Shown here piece by piece: positions 57,145 to 64,000 of a DNA stretch of 64,000 nt (positions are counted from its first letter, which is position 1; each line of letters begins with the position of its first letter). This stretch comes from Bacillus cereus. Its GTDB lineage: Bacteria > Bacillota > Bacilli > Bacillales > Bacillaceae_G. The notes below the pieces were generated by a model that was given only the letters and a program-made list of their open reading frames with translations, made no database searches and was not told the DNA's origin. The DNA is taken from positions 90,501-154,500 of the forward strand of contig NZ_NUOT01000013.1 in NCBI RefSeq assembly GCF_002584535.1. Reading direction: 5' to 3'. The translations under genes were made by a program, and so were the position numbers.

Positions 57145-57711
57145 TTAGCCGTCTACTCTCATATTTAAAAATTGAACAAGTTGATCATTTAAATAACTTG
57201 TACTATACGAAAAATCATTTTGATACCACTCAATAATTATGCCAATTATCGCATTCGCTTGATAAGAAGAATAAAGCGAATGATTAACTCCTTCTTTAAG
57301 CAAAGCTTCTTGATCTTGAAGTAACAATTTCTTTATTTCCTCGAACAGTAAATAGTAGTACATTAATGGAACCTTTTTGGAAAAAATAATTCTGTAAAAT
57401 GATTTGTATTTTTCGATATGATGAAAAATCCGAATGGTAGAAGGATCTAAGTTACTAGTTCTCAATACTGATACATGGCGATAAGGTTCTTGATAAGAAC
57501 ATGCCAAATCTGCTGTAATTTCCTTAAAATATTCCTCAAATAAATCTTCTATTTGTGTATAATGCAAGTAAAATGTGCCACGATTTATTTTTGCTTTTCT
57601 ACAAATTTCCGAGATTGAGATGACTTCTAGACTTTTTTCGTTTAATAATTCTAACAATGCATTATGTAACGCCTCTTTTGTTTTCACAATACGCATATCT
57701 GTACGCATCAT
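57145..57711 (-). CDS. TetR-family repressor
   Basis: 188 residues from the ATG at 57711 (GAGGTG upstream); the frame extends further without a signal. N-terminal HTH: ALHNALLELLNEKSLEVISI, then SEICRKAKINRGTFYLHYTQ. The C-terminal ligand domain is of the TetR_C/YfiR-like helical type. Divergent from the SDR gene across 146 bases containing a 28-bp palindrome, so it probably represses that gene and itself and is released by a small molecule. Confidence 0.9.
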   Translation of the reverse strand: MMRTDMRIVKTKEALHNALLELLNEKSLEVISISEICRKAKINRGTFYLHYTQIEDLFEEYFKEITADLACSYQEPYRHVSVLRTSNLDPSTIRIFHHIEKYKSFYRIIFSKKVPLMYYYLLFEEIKKLLLQDQEALLKEGVNHSLYSSYQANAIIGIIIEWYQNDFSYSTSYLNDQLVQFLNMRVDG

Positions 57712-57752
57712 TTTTTCACCTCTTATTAAACACATCTCTTACTATGTGTTAA

Positions 57753-57762
57753 TTATTGAACA
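57753..57762 (+). promoter_or_regulatory. Second half-site of the TetR operator
   Basis: TTATTGAACA, identical to ten bases of one arm of the palindrome at 57810-57837, lies 42 bases upstream of the TetR gene start and could serve autoregulation. Confidence 0.45.
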
Positions 57763-57809
57763 GTTATCGTTATTTTGCTCATTGTAAGCGTTCTTTTATA
57801 TGATTATAA

Positions 57810-57837
57810 TTTTTATTGAACAACTGTTCAATAAAAA
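57810..57837. promoter_or_regulatory. Probable TetR operator, 28-bp palindrome
   Basis: TTTTTATTGAACA (57810-57822) and TGTTCAATAAAAA (57825-57837) are perfect inverted repeats separated by two bases. It lies 20 bases before the SDR start codon, overlapping the region of the ribosome site and transcription start, ideal for a repressor. Confidence 0.75.
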
Positions 57838-57857
57838 GACAAAGGGGGCCGTTTCAG

Positions 57858-58616
57858 ATGAGATTAAAAGGAAAAGTAGCAATTGTCACTGGTGCTGCAT
57901 CAGGCATGGGGAAAGCTATTGCAGAAGGTTATGCAAAAGAAGGAGCAAAGGTCGTTGTATCAGACTTAAACTTAGAAGGGGCTCAACATGTAGTACAGGG
58001 AATTAAGGCTATAGGTGCAGAAGCCATTGCTGTTCAAACAAACGTGACTTCCGATGAGGATCTACAACGTCTTTTTGATGAAACAAAACAAACTTATGGA
58101 AAATTAGATATTCTTGTTAATAATGCCGGCATTATGGATGGAATGGAACCTGTTGGTGAAATTTTAGACGAACGCTGGGAGAAGGTTTTCTCTGTTAATA
58201 CGGTATCTGTCATGAAAGCAATGCGGATTGCAGTAAATCTATTCTTAGAACAAGGACACGGCACAATCGTCAATAATATTTCCGCTGGCGGATTATACGG
58301 TGCACGTGCTGGTGCTGCTTACACAGCATCTAAACATGCAGTCGTTGGCCTAACAAAAAACACTGCCTTCATGTATGCGGACAAAAACATTCGTTGTAAC
58401 GGAATCGCTCCTGGAGCAGTCATGACAAACATTGCTTCTTCAATGACTCATTTGAGCGAATTTGGTATGAGCCGCCAATCATTAGGTATGGCAATTAATC
58501 CACGCGTTGGACAACCAGAAGAAGTTGCACAACTAGCTATCTTCTTAGGCTCAGACGAGGCTAGCTTCGTAAACGGACAAGTCATTGCTGTAGACGGTGG
58601 CTGGACTTCATATTAA
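57858..58616 (+). CDS. Short-chain dehydrogenase/reductase under TetR control
   Basis: 252 residues from the ATG at 57858 (GGGGG nine bases upstream). Classical SDR motifs: TGAASGMGKA, SDLNLEGA (Asp, suggesting NAD preference), NNAG, YTASKHA with Tyr/Lys, and a closing VDGGW. Similar to glucose-1-dehydrogenase or 3-oxoacyl reductase-like enzymes. The TetR partner and operator suggest inducible metabolism or detoxification of a small molecule. Confidence 0.9.
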   Translation: MRLKGKVAIVTGAASGMGKAIAEGYAKEGAKVVVSDLNLEGAQHVVQGIKAIGAEAIAVQTNVTSDEDLQRLFDETKQTYGKLDILVNNAGIMDGMEPVGEILDERWEKVFSVNTVSVMKAMRIAVNLFLEQGHGTIVNNISAGGLYGARAGAAYTASKHAVVGLTKNTAFMYADKNIRCNGIAPGAVMTNIASSMTHLSEFGMSRQSLGMAINPRVGQPEEVAQLAIFLGSDEASFVNGQVIAVDGGWTSY

Positions 58617-58633
58617 TGTTCATGAACACCTAT

Positions 58634-58790
58634 TATATTCACCTTTCCGCTCGTAATTTGTTCCATTTGAATCTCGTGCTTAAGCTAGAATCATATCGTA
58701 CGCATGTATTGGCAAGTTTGCTTGAAAAAGCAAAGAGACAATCTGCTTAATACATGAAAAGAAGCAATGTTTTTTGACGTTGCTTCTTTT
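58634..58790 (+). repeat. Duplication scar: fused pieces of the 56.4-57.1 kb genes
   Basis: 58634-58681 repeats 56737-56783 (the 5' part of the 119-residue gene) with few changes, then joins directly to a copy of 57021-57127 (3' end of the DUF2639 gene and its terminator). The DUF2639 part stays in frame (LESYRTHVLASLLEKAKRQSA, then stop), but its start is lost. It flanks the TetR-SDR module on the right, while the originals flank it on the left. Confidence 0.85.
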
Positions 58791-58959
58791 CTTCCAGTCA
58801 ATTACATAACAAATAGAACTTTTCTAATTGATTAGCTATCGTTTCATACGAATACTTAAAACTTATACCTTATACGAAGAGAGGAACTATGCAATCTCCA
58901 ATCATTTTGTGTGAATCACACTATTCTACTCTCAGGGCCCTTTTCTTATCATGCCGTTT
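58791..58959. other. Non-coding stretch between scar and small frame
   Basis: Part of a 640-base region (58617-59256) without an established gene. Apart from the scar and the 35-codon frame at 58960-59067 I see only short open frames. Confidence 0.5.
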
Positions 58960-59067
58960 TTATTTCAACAAGGAAATCATAATTTTCTCTAACTCAGTCT
59001 CATTTAAAACATCATCAATGATTACAACTTGATAAGCACCGTCCTTTCCTTTTGCAGGAACAATCAT
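58960..59067 (-). CDS. Possible 35-residue peptide
   Basis: Found by eye. ATG at 59067 follows AAAGGGG by six bases. IVPAKGKDGAYQVVIIDDVL and NETELEKIMISLLK read like a small acidic protein or a gene remnant. Family unknown. Confidence 0.35.
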   Translation of the reverse strand: MIVPAKGKDGAYQVVIIDDVLNETELEKIMISLLK

Positions 59068-59256
59068 CTTCATCCCCTTTACATTGCTTCTTCTGCTGTT
59101 TAGCCGGTACATCTGTACGTGCATTTAATAAAGATAAAAACGATAAACGGATATAAAAAAATGGCTTCGATACAATATCGAAACCATCTTTTAAACATCT
59201 CTTTATAAAATTATCTATTCTATAGAGATAGTTTATTCATTTATCTAATATGTATT

Positions 59257-59568
59257 TTATATACGTACAGCCGTACCACTTACAGCAACCATTAACATTC
59301 CGTCACGAACAACCTCATAGTCTACATCAACGCCAACAATTGCATTTGCTCCTTTTTGCTTCGCAAGTTGTTTCATTTCTTCAATCGCAATATCACGAGC
59401 TTCTTTTAATTTACTTTCATATGCGCCAGCGCGGCCACCGACAACATCACGAACAGAAGCAAATAAATCACGTACAATATTTGCGCCCATAATCGCTTCA
59501 CCATTTACAATATCCACATACTCAATAATTTCTTTACCTTGAATTCCAGAAGTTGTTGTTACAATCAT
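59257..59568 (-). CDS. YbjQ/UPF0145 family protein
   Basis: 103 residues from the ATG at 59568, with GGAGAG at eight bases. [34 protein letters not shown] and [15 protein letters not shown] are the signature of the YbjQ (DUF74) family, which forms small ring-like oligomers and is called a putative heavy-metal-binding domain. Function unknown. Single gene. Confidence 0.9.
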   Translation of the reverse strand: MIVTTTSGIQGKEIIEYVDIVNGEAIMGANIVRDLFASVRDVVGGRAGAYESKLKEARDIAIEEMKQLAKQKGANAIVGVDVDYEVVRDGMLMVAVSGTAVRI

Positions 59569-59696
59569 TACTGACACTCTCCTATAATTTATAAAAATGT
59601 ATTTGCGTTTCTTATACCTGTATTATTACATGAAAAAAATAAATAAACTATTTACTAACCTTACAAAAAGGTGACACTTTTGTAAGAATTATAAGC

Positions 59697-59735
59697 AAAA
59701 AGAACAGCGTCACTTTCGCGGACTCTGTTCTTTTT
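59697..59735. terminator. Terminator near the YbjQ-like and membrane protein genes
   Basis: AAAAAGAACAG and CTGTTCTTTTT arms around a 17-base loop; ends the membrane protein gene on the minus strand. Confidence 0.82.
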
Positions 59736-59745
59736 ATTTTTCCTA

Positions 59746-60546
59746 TTAAACGCTCTCTCTACTTTTCCTAATTTCAATTATGTATAAACTATAAAGGAGC
59801 ACCCCTAGCCCTAGAATTTTTTCATTCTTAGACGCATTGGGACCTAGTGTAATAGTAGGTACGTTTAACCCCATAAACCTTTCACTCCATTCTATAGGCA
59901 TATACCCTTGCTTACCGATTGCTAATGTACGTCCATCTGTTGTACGGAGAGTTGTTTGAATAAAATCAACCTCAACTTTTACATCAGATAACTTCGTTTC
60001 TTTATCCGTCATCAAAGAGCCACGTATCGAGCCAAAACTTTGTATCATTTTCTCTTTAAACATACCAAGCTGGTTATAATTCGAATCATAGATTACCCAA
60101 TCATATCCGTCAGCTCCAGTATGAAAATATGCAAGAATTTCCCCGCTACTCGTTTCTAATCCATAAACATCTTTATTTCTCAAAAAAGGTATCACTGAAA
60201 AAAGAATGTTAGATGAAATGATCTTTGTTCCAGCAACATATCCCCCATCTGGATGATATAGGCCAAATTGTTTATTCTGTTTAGGCAATTCTAATACGAC
60301 AAACGTATCGACATCCCAAAACGTTACATTACTTTTCACCGTATTCTTTTGTATCAAGTTTCCTTTTCGTAATTGCCAAAATCCAATTCCGAAAAAAACA
60401 GAAGAAACAAGAACAATAAAGATAATGTGTCCCCAATTCACAAATCCCCAAGTCCCGTATACACACCATAGCGCAAACAGAAAAATACCTGTTCCAATAA
60501 GAAGTTTAAACTTCCCTTTCCGCTTATAATAATCAAATAGTTCCAT
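59746..60546 (-). CDS. Membrane protein with a tubby/LURP-like C-terminal part, function unknown
   Basis: 266 residues: two hydrophobic segments (about 15-31 and 40-56) and then a mostly beta domain (FGLYHPDGGYVAGTK, VYGLETSSGEILAYFH, WVIYDSNYNQLGMFKEK). The pattern of short beta strands with D-x-N turns resembles LURP/scramblase-like or tubby-like folds, but weakly. Single gene; a terminator follows. Confidence 0.7.
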   Translation of the reverse strand: MELFDYYKRKGKFKLLIGTGIFLFALWCVYGTWGFVNWGHIIFIVLVSSVFFGIGFWQLRKGNLIQKNTVKSNVTFWDVDTFVVLELPKQNKQFGLYHPDGGYVAGTKIISSNILFSVIPFLRNKDVYGLETSSGEILAYFHTGADGYDWVIYDSNYNQLGMFKEKMIQSFGSIRGSLMTDKETKLSDVKVEVDFIQTTLRTTDGRTLAIGKQGYMPIEWSERFMGLNVPTITLGPNASKNEKILGLGVLLYSLYIIEIRKSRESV

Positions 60547-60820
60547 TTCTACATCCCTACCCCTTATTTGTATGTCTTAACTATTAATCTATCAAAAATA
60601 GATGAGATTCCCTAGAAAAAAATGGATCCGATTTAATATCGAATCCATCTTTAAATATATAATTTTAAGCGCTCTCATTAAAACCGTTCATTCATTGGGT
60701 TTATTAAAAGGTAAGTTCTTTCTATGTTTGGATTTAAGCCATTACATAAGTGGTGTTAAAGCCGTGCATAGGACGAAAAAAGGGCAACTCATTTTATCGG
60801 ATAAGCCTGTCCAGAACCAC

Positions 60821-60866
60821 AAAACCCCAAGACAGAGAAAAGGAATTTTCACTGTCTTGGGGTTTT
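60821..60866. terminator. Long terminator downstream of plcB
   Basis: AAAACCCCAAGACAG and CTGTCTTGGGGTTTT form a perfect 15-bp stem. It ends the plcB transcript on the minus strand. Confidence 0.88.
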
Positions 60867-60899
60867 ATCATTTTAAAGGAGCTTTTTGGGAAGCTCTGT

Positions 60900-60995
60900 T
60901 TAATCAATTTTCTCTACCACATCTAGGCGAATTATTTTCAAATCGTCTGTTTTAATTGCAAATGTTGAAGTAGATGATGCTTTAACTTTTGCCAT
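60900..60995 (-). other. Short frame downstream of and in frame with plcB
   Basis: After the TAA of plcB (61013-61011) the same frame stays open: five codons, ATG at 60995 and 31 codons (FAIKTDDLKIIRLDVVEKID at the end) to TAA at 60902. There is no ribosome site. It may be a remnant C-terminal extension or an unrelated gene end. It takes the position where the sphingomyelinase gene follows plcB in many B. cereus strains, but I do not see sphingomyelinase sequence. Confidence 0.35.
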
Positions 60996-61010
60996 GTGTA
61001 AATGTATTTG

Positions 61011-61862
61011 TTATTTATTATTCACGTACGTATCAAACCATAAATGGATATATCCAGCTGTAATACGTTGCGCTTCGATTAAGCGTTTTCCCGTTACCGG
61101 CGTTACCTCAGCACGCCACTTATCAGCAGAGTCTTGTGATACAGCAGCTTTTAGGAACCAATTTTTCGTATTACTATTAACAATTGATGGGAAATCAGCT
61201 TTTGCAGCAGTAGCTGAAGCATGAACCCACTCTTCTGGATTTACACTTTTCCAATTCCAATAACCATTTCCATCTGTTACCCTATAATTGTCTTTCACCG
61301 TATCAACGAAGTTTTCATATTTTGAATGGAAGCCAAATGGATGCGAAATGTTAGTAAAGTTTGCTGCATGCATAGGTTGATTAACATCCCCTAAATAATG
61401 AAGTGATAATCCTAAATAGAAGAATGCATTTTTCAGATCTTTATTTTGATAAGCTTCACCAGCTAATTTAAAATATTTCGCTCCTGTTTGCTTTGCCTGT
61501 TTAGCAAATGGAATATACGTTTTTCCTGAATCAGGATCATAGAAGTGTGAAGCAAATGTAGAATTATCATAGTATGGGTTTTCATAATCCGCAGAGTAAA
61601 TACCTTTCTCTAGATCTGTACGCCATTCATTTAATAGAGCTGTCTCATTTTGCTTCACAACAGTCGTATTTTGGTACATAATATCAATGGCTCTGTTTAC
61701 AATCCATAAATGAGAACTTACACCTTCATTATGTATAGATTCTGCTGACCACTTTAGAGCAATTGGTGGATCTTGGTGGCAATTTTCATGTGCAAACGCC
61801 ACACTTTGGATAGGAGCTGTTAAAGCAATTACAGAAGCTAAAGCTAAAATTTTTCTTTTCAT
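61011..61862 (-). CDS. Zinc-dependent phospholipase C (PlcB/PC-PLC family)
   Basis: 283 residues, the normal length. A signal peptide ends at AFAHE and a propeptide leads to the mature Trp in KWSAESIHNEG. All zinc ligands appear: the N-terminal Trp, GVSSHLW (His), STFASHFYDPD (His), LHYLGDVNQPMHAA (His, Asp, His) and GFHSKYENF (His, Glu). It hydrolyses phosphatidylcholine and similar lipids outside the cell. Compared with the classical B. cereus PlcB, as I remember it, the sequence is clearly homologous but diverged. Directly upstream (114 bases) lies a secreted protein gene with a PlcR box, so both may share a transcript. No sph gene follows. Confidence 0.92.
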   Translation of the reverse strand: MKRKILALASVIALTAPIQSVAFAHENCHQDPPIALKWSAESIHNEGVSSHLWIVNRAIDIMYQNTTVVKQNETALLNEWRTDLEKGIYSADYENPYYDNSTFASHFYDPDSGKTYIPFAKQAKQTGAKYFKLAGEAYQNKDLKNAFFYLGLSLHYLGDVNQPMHAANFTNISHPFGFHSKYENFVDTVKDNYRVTDGNGYWNWKSVNPEEWVHASATAAKADFPSIVNSNTKNWFLKAAVSQDSADKWRAEVTPVTGKRLIEAQRITAGYIHLWFDTYVNNK

Positions 61863-61976
61863 AAATATTCCTCCATTTGATATATAATTTAAATTTCTTT
61901 CATAGGGTCCTCTCTTACCTTACTGAAAGACACATTGCACATTAATAAATACGGTTATATAAATGTACTAGATGCT

Positions 61977-62738
61977 TTATGGTAAAGGTACTAATTCATA
62001 ACCAGATTGATATGGCGGCGCAGAACTTCCCCATAGTTTATCTTGATTTGAAAATGGTTGCTCTGAAGTCTCTAGCTCAAAATATGATGTAACTCCATAC
62101 TCAGAATTTTGTGGATCTGCATTGTACCAATCGGTAGGTCTACCCATTTTATCTCTAAGATAATCAGTTTTACCTGTTATTAAATTGATTTCCTTTGAAT
62201 TTTGTTCCTGAACTGTTAACGTACTTTTTGATTGGTCACTAAAATAAATCCAGCCGCGATTCCCAGCATTGACATATTTTTTAATTCCTCCTGCCTCAGC
62301 ATTTGGTCCCCCAATCCACATTGACATGGTAACTGGCGTACTATGTCTTATATATCCATCACTTTCTACCCCATCTGGAGTTTCAAAATTTATAGGTGTA
62401 CCATAGTACTCATTACCTTTTGTATCCTTATGAATCTCAGCAGTACCATAATAAGATTTATCTTTATATTGAATTACATAATGCCAACCCGCAAACTTCT
62501 CATAAGTTACTCCAAGTTTTTTCTGACCTACACCTGCGAAAGCAGCATGTCGAGGCTTACCATCCCAAATTTTACGTACCATTATATAATCTTTAGATGT
62601 CTTGATTGGATCCCCATAAATGTCAAGTATACGATTGTCCCCAGCTGCATAAGCAGCATTTGTTGGAAAAACAGTAATAATCAAACTAAATATGAATGCT
62701 AAGAATGTAACCATTGGTAGTTTTCTTTTCATAAACAT
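61977..62738 (-). CDS. Secreted protein of unknown function linked to plcB, possible beta-trefoil fold
   Basis: 253 residues with a signal peptide (hydrophobic core to about 30, cleavage near AAYAAGDN). The mature start (RILDIYGDPIKTSKDYIMV) is like the opening strands of Kunitz-type/beta-trefoil proteins and of some Bacillus toxin lectin domains; WHYVIQYKDKS and RGWIYFSDQSKSTLTV would fit later strands. This is only pattern resemblance. AAAGGA precedes the ATG. A perfect PlcR box 225 bases upstream and plcB 114 bases downstream make it a likely virulence factor secreted with the phospholipase. Confidence 0.72.
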   Translation of the reverse strand: MFMKRKLPMVTFLAFIFSLIITVFPTNAAYAAGDNRILDIYGDPIKTSKDYIMVRKIWDGKPRHAAFAGVGQKKLGVTYEKFAGWHYVIQYKDKSYYGTAEIHKDTKGNEYYGTPINFETPDGVESDGYIRHSTPVTMSMWIGGPNAEAGGIKKYVNAGNRGWIYFSDQSKSTLTVQEQNSKEINLITGKTDYLRDKMGRPTDWYNADPQNSEYGVTSYFELETSEQPFSNQDKLWGSSAPPYQSGYELVPLP

Positions 62739-62962
62739 GCCTTAATCCTTTCTTATTTTCAATAATGGTTTTACTATCTGCGCGCATCGTCTACCAGTAG
62801 ATAAGCCTCAGACTATCTAACAAATCTTTCATTTCTCTTTCATAAATGTTACAAAATCCTTTCAAAGGTCTAACCTCTTTACTGATAAAACTAACACGTA
62901 AAAAAGGAAACCTGCATGTTCATTAGCTTCATAGATCAGTTATTCAATAATATACATATGAA

Positions 62963-62978
62963 TATGCAATTTTGCATA
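62963..62978. promoter_or_regulatory. PlcR box
   Basis: TATGCAATTTTGCATA matches the PlcR operator TATGNANNNNTNCATA at every fixed position. It lies 225 bases before the start of the secreted protein gene, within the range seen for PlcR-regulated promoters with long leaders. Confidence 0.85.
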
Positions 62979-63025
62979 TTTAAATGAATTGATATCAATA
63001 CAGGTTCTTACGGTAATAAAAGCAT

Positions 63026-63077
63026 AAAAAACGTTATCCTTTCTAATCTAGCCTGTTTAGGAAGGATAACGTTTTTT
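63026..63077. terminator. Terminator downstream of the toxin gene
   Basis: AAAAAACGTTATCCTT and AAGGATAACGTTTTTT form a perfect 16-bp stem. It insulates the toxin gene from the PlcR-controlled gene. Confidence 0.88.
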
Positions 63078-63349
63078 GTATTTGAGAGCATTACAATCTC
63101 TTAAGTTGCGAGGCATGTTGGTGCCTTCTTAGTGGTTTATAACATTATTTTTTTATTAGATCGAAAATGTAATACGATAAATTACCATTAAATGATTTGG
63201 GCCTTTTGTCAATTCATTGAACCTATGGAATTACTACAATCAGGTTCTTTACAATCATATAGATCAACAATATCATATCTATGTGGACCTAACAGATTAA
63301 TAGTTGCTATCTCCATATGCTAGGAGGGAATTAAACTGAACCTAATTTT

Positions 63350-64000
63350 TTACTTAGATGTAAGAGCCACTAAAACATCTACTGAATAATCAACTGAATT
63401 TTTCACTTTATATTCTGTCGGACTTGTAAGACCCTTAAATTGATCACCAAATTGACCAAAAATATTATCCCAAATACCATTTTGTTCAGACATCCATTTT
63501 TGTAATTTTTCTCCTGGAGTAACTGAATATGTTGCTACCTGTTGATATAATGCAGTTCTATATTGATCATATGCATAATCAGTCTTTGGATTAAAGTCAA
63601 ATGTTTTTGTAACTGTACTTTCTGAATTTAAAGTAACACCATAACCAAAACTTGCAGTTAATGATTGATTTACTTTTGCAACTCCTTCAAGACCTACTTC
63701 CATTCCAATTGTATAAGATAACCCTACAGTTACATTATGCGAAATACCACTTGTAACCGCTTTGCTCCAATGATAACCTGAATTTTTATCTACTACATTT
63801 GAATCAATCAATTTCCAATTTACTTCTTTCTTCAATTTCGTATCTTCTAAAATTGGATCATTTTTAGGAATTGCTATTGTATATAATACTTCTCCTTTGT
63901 TGCCTGTTTTTTCATATTCTTCTCCAACTTTAAGCCAAGTGCCATCAGCTTTTAAAACCTTATGCTTAGAATTAGCATCTATTTTTAATCCATAAACTCT
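63350..64000 (-). CDS. Putative aerolysin-type (ETX/MTX2-like) pore-forming toxin, C-terminal part
   Basis: Partial gene: the frame is open to the window edge, so the last about 216 residues are seen and the nominal TTG at 63835 is internal. A stretch of alternating polar and hydrophobic residues with many Ser, Thr and Val, GISHNVTVGLSYTIGMEVGL then NQSLTASFGYGVTLNSESTV, looks like the amphipathic hairpin of aerolysin-like beta-pore toxins; TVTKTFDF closes it. The C-terminus is a short domain ending DYSVDVLVALTSK. Fold assignment is from pattern alone. The start, signal peptide and receptor-binding part lie outside the window. Confidence 0.6.
   Translation of the reverse strand, partial: RVYGLKIDANSKHKVLKADGTWLKVGEEYEKTGNKGEVLYTIAIPKNDPILEDTKLKKEVNWKLIDSNVVDKNSGYHWSKAVTSGISHNVTVGLSYTIGMEVGLEGVAKVNQSLTASFGYGVTLNSESTVTKTFDFNPKTDYAYDQYRTALYQQVATYSVTPGEKLQKWMSEQNGIWDNIFGQFGDQFKGLTSPTEYKVKNSVDYSVDVLVALTSK

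Larger units (their letters stand above)
62739..63349. other. Intergenic region with PlcR box and terminator
   Basis: 611 bases. It contains the PlcR box (62963-62978), a long terminator hairpin (63026-63077) and, at 63209-63316 on the minus strand, a 35-codon frame (EIATINLLGPHRYDIVDLYD at its start) without a ribosome site and with an in-frame TAG two codons before its ATG, perhaps a toxin gene fragment. Confidence 0.55.

Noticed and set aside
60700-60900. Search for a sphingomyelinase remnant after plcB
   Set aside because: No frame there resembles sphingomyelinase; only a terminator and a short frame are present.

Overview
The window is Bacillus cereus-group chromosome. It is AT-rich, with strong AGGAGG-type ribosome binding sites and frequent TTG/GTG starts. 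It carries many families typical of that group: InhA metalloprotease, zinc phospholipase C, Rap-Phr, GlpP antitermination, a perfect PlcR box and dispersed bcr-like repeats. Blocks also found in Bacillus subtilis (pbpF-hemE-hemH-hemY, ecsABC-hit-yhaH-scoC-yhaI-prsA, yhaL, yhaM-yhaN-yhaO) form a backbone into which accessory modules are set. All assignments come from reading the sequence and from family knowledge; no database search was run.

Left edge (1-6.9 kb): the border of a nonribosomal peptide cluster. A leftward operon runs lysine 2,3-aminomutase (kamA), type II thioesterase, SbnA-like synthase, then an NRPS that begins with a condensation domain and leaves the window. A divergent SbnB-like dehydrogenase lies across a gap holding a decayed IS1182-type transposase tail. 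KamA makes beta-lysine and SbnA/SbnB make L-2,3-diaminopropionate, so the product is probably a peptide using both. 7-14.5 kb: a membrane protein, a large secreted nuclease, a chimeric gene scar (RelA-type HD domain joined to a 2H phosphoesterase), a DUF4352 lipoprotein, an IS231-like end, a bcr-like repeat, and a divergent SDR/LysR pair.

14.6-21.5 kb: heme synthesis (hemE-hemH-hemY), a class A penicillin-binding protein, a HmoB-like heme monooxygenase and a lipoprotein. 21.5-27 kb: two tandem copies of a YdbS/YdbT membrane pair around two small genes, one a C1q-like protein whose start region carries a run of eight G. 27.4-34.6 kb: ecsABC, a probable structured RNA with four GGGGTGTC-type motifs, hit, yhaH, scoC (hpr), yhaI, small membrane proteins and prsA behind a foldable leader. 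35-40.5 kb: the glycerol regulon (glpP, glpF, glpK, glpD) with two GlpP-type leader terminators and cre sites, then yhaL.

40.6-49 kb: an InhA protease, an alpha/beta hydrolase, a metallophosphatase, a patch of SUKH/immunity-like genes and fragments, a Rap-Phr module and a VOC protein. 49.2-54.4 kb: yhaM, yhaN, yhaO. 54.5-60.5 kb: small conserved genes interrupted by two modules (matrixin-like protease; TetR plus SDR), each bordered by a partial copy of the neighbouring small gene. Right edge (60.8-64 kb): a virulence patch with a PlcR box, an uncharacterised secreted protein, a PlcB-type phospholipase C without an adjacent sphingomyelinase gene, and the C-terminal part of a putative aerolysin-like pore-forming toxin cut by the window end.

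The least understood items are the beta-lysine/diaminopropionate NRPS cluster, the repeat-motif RNA between ecsA and hit, the prsA leader fold, and the PlcR-linked secreted protein next to the toxin.
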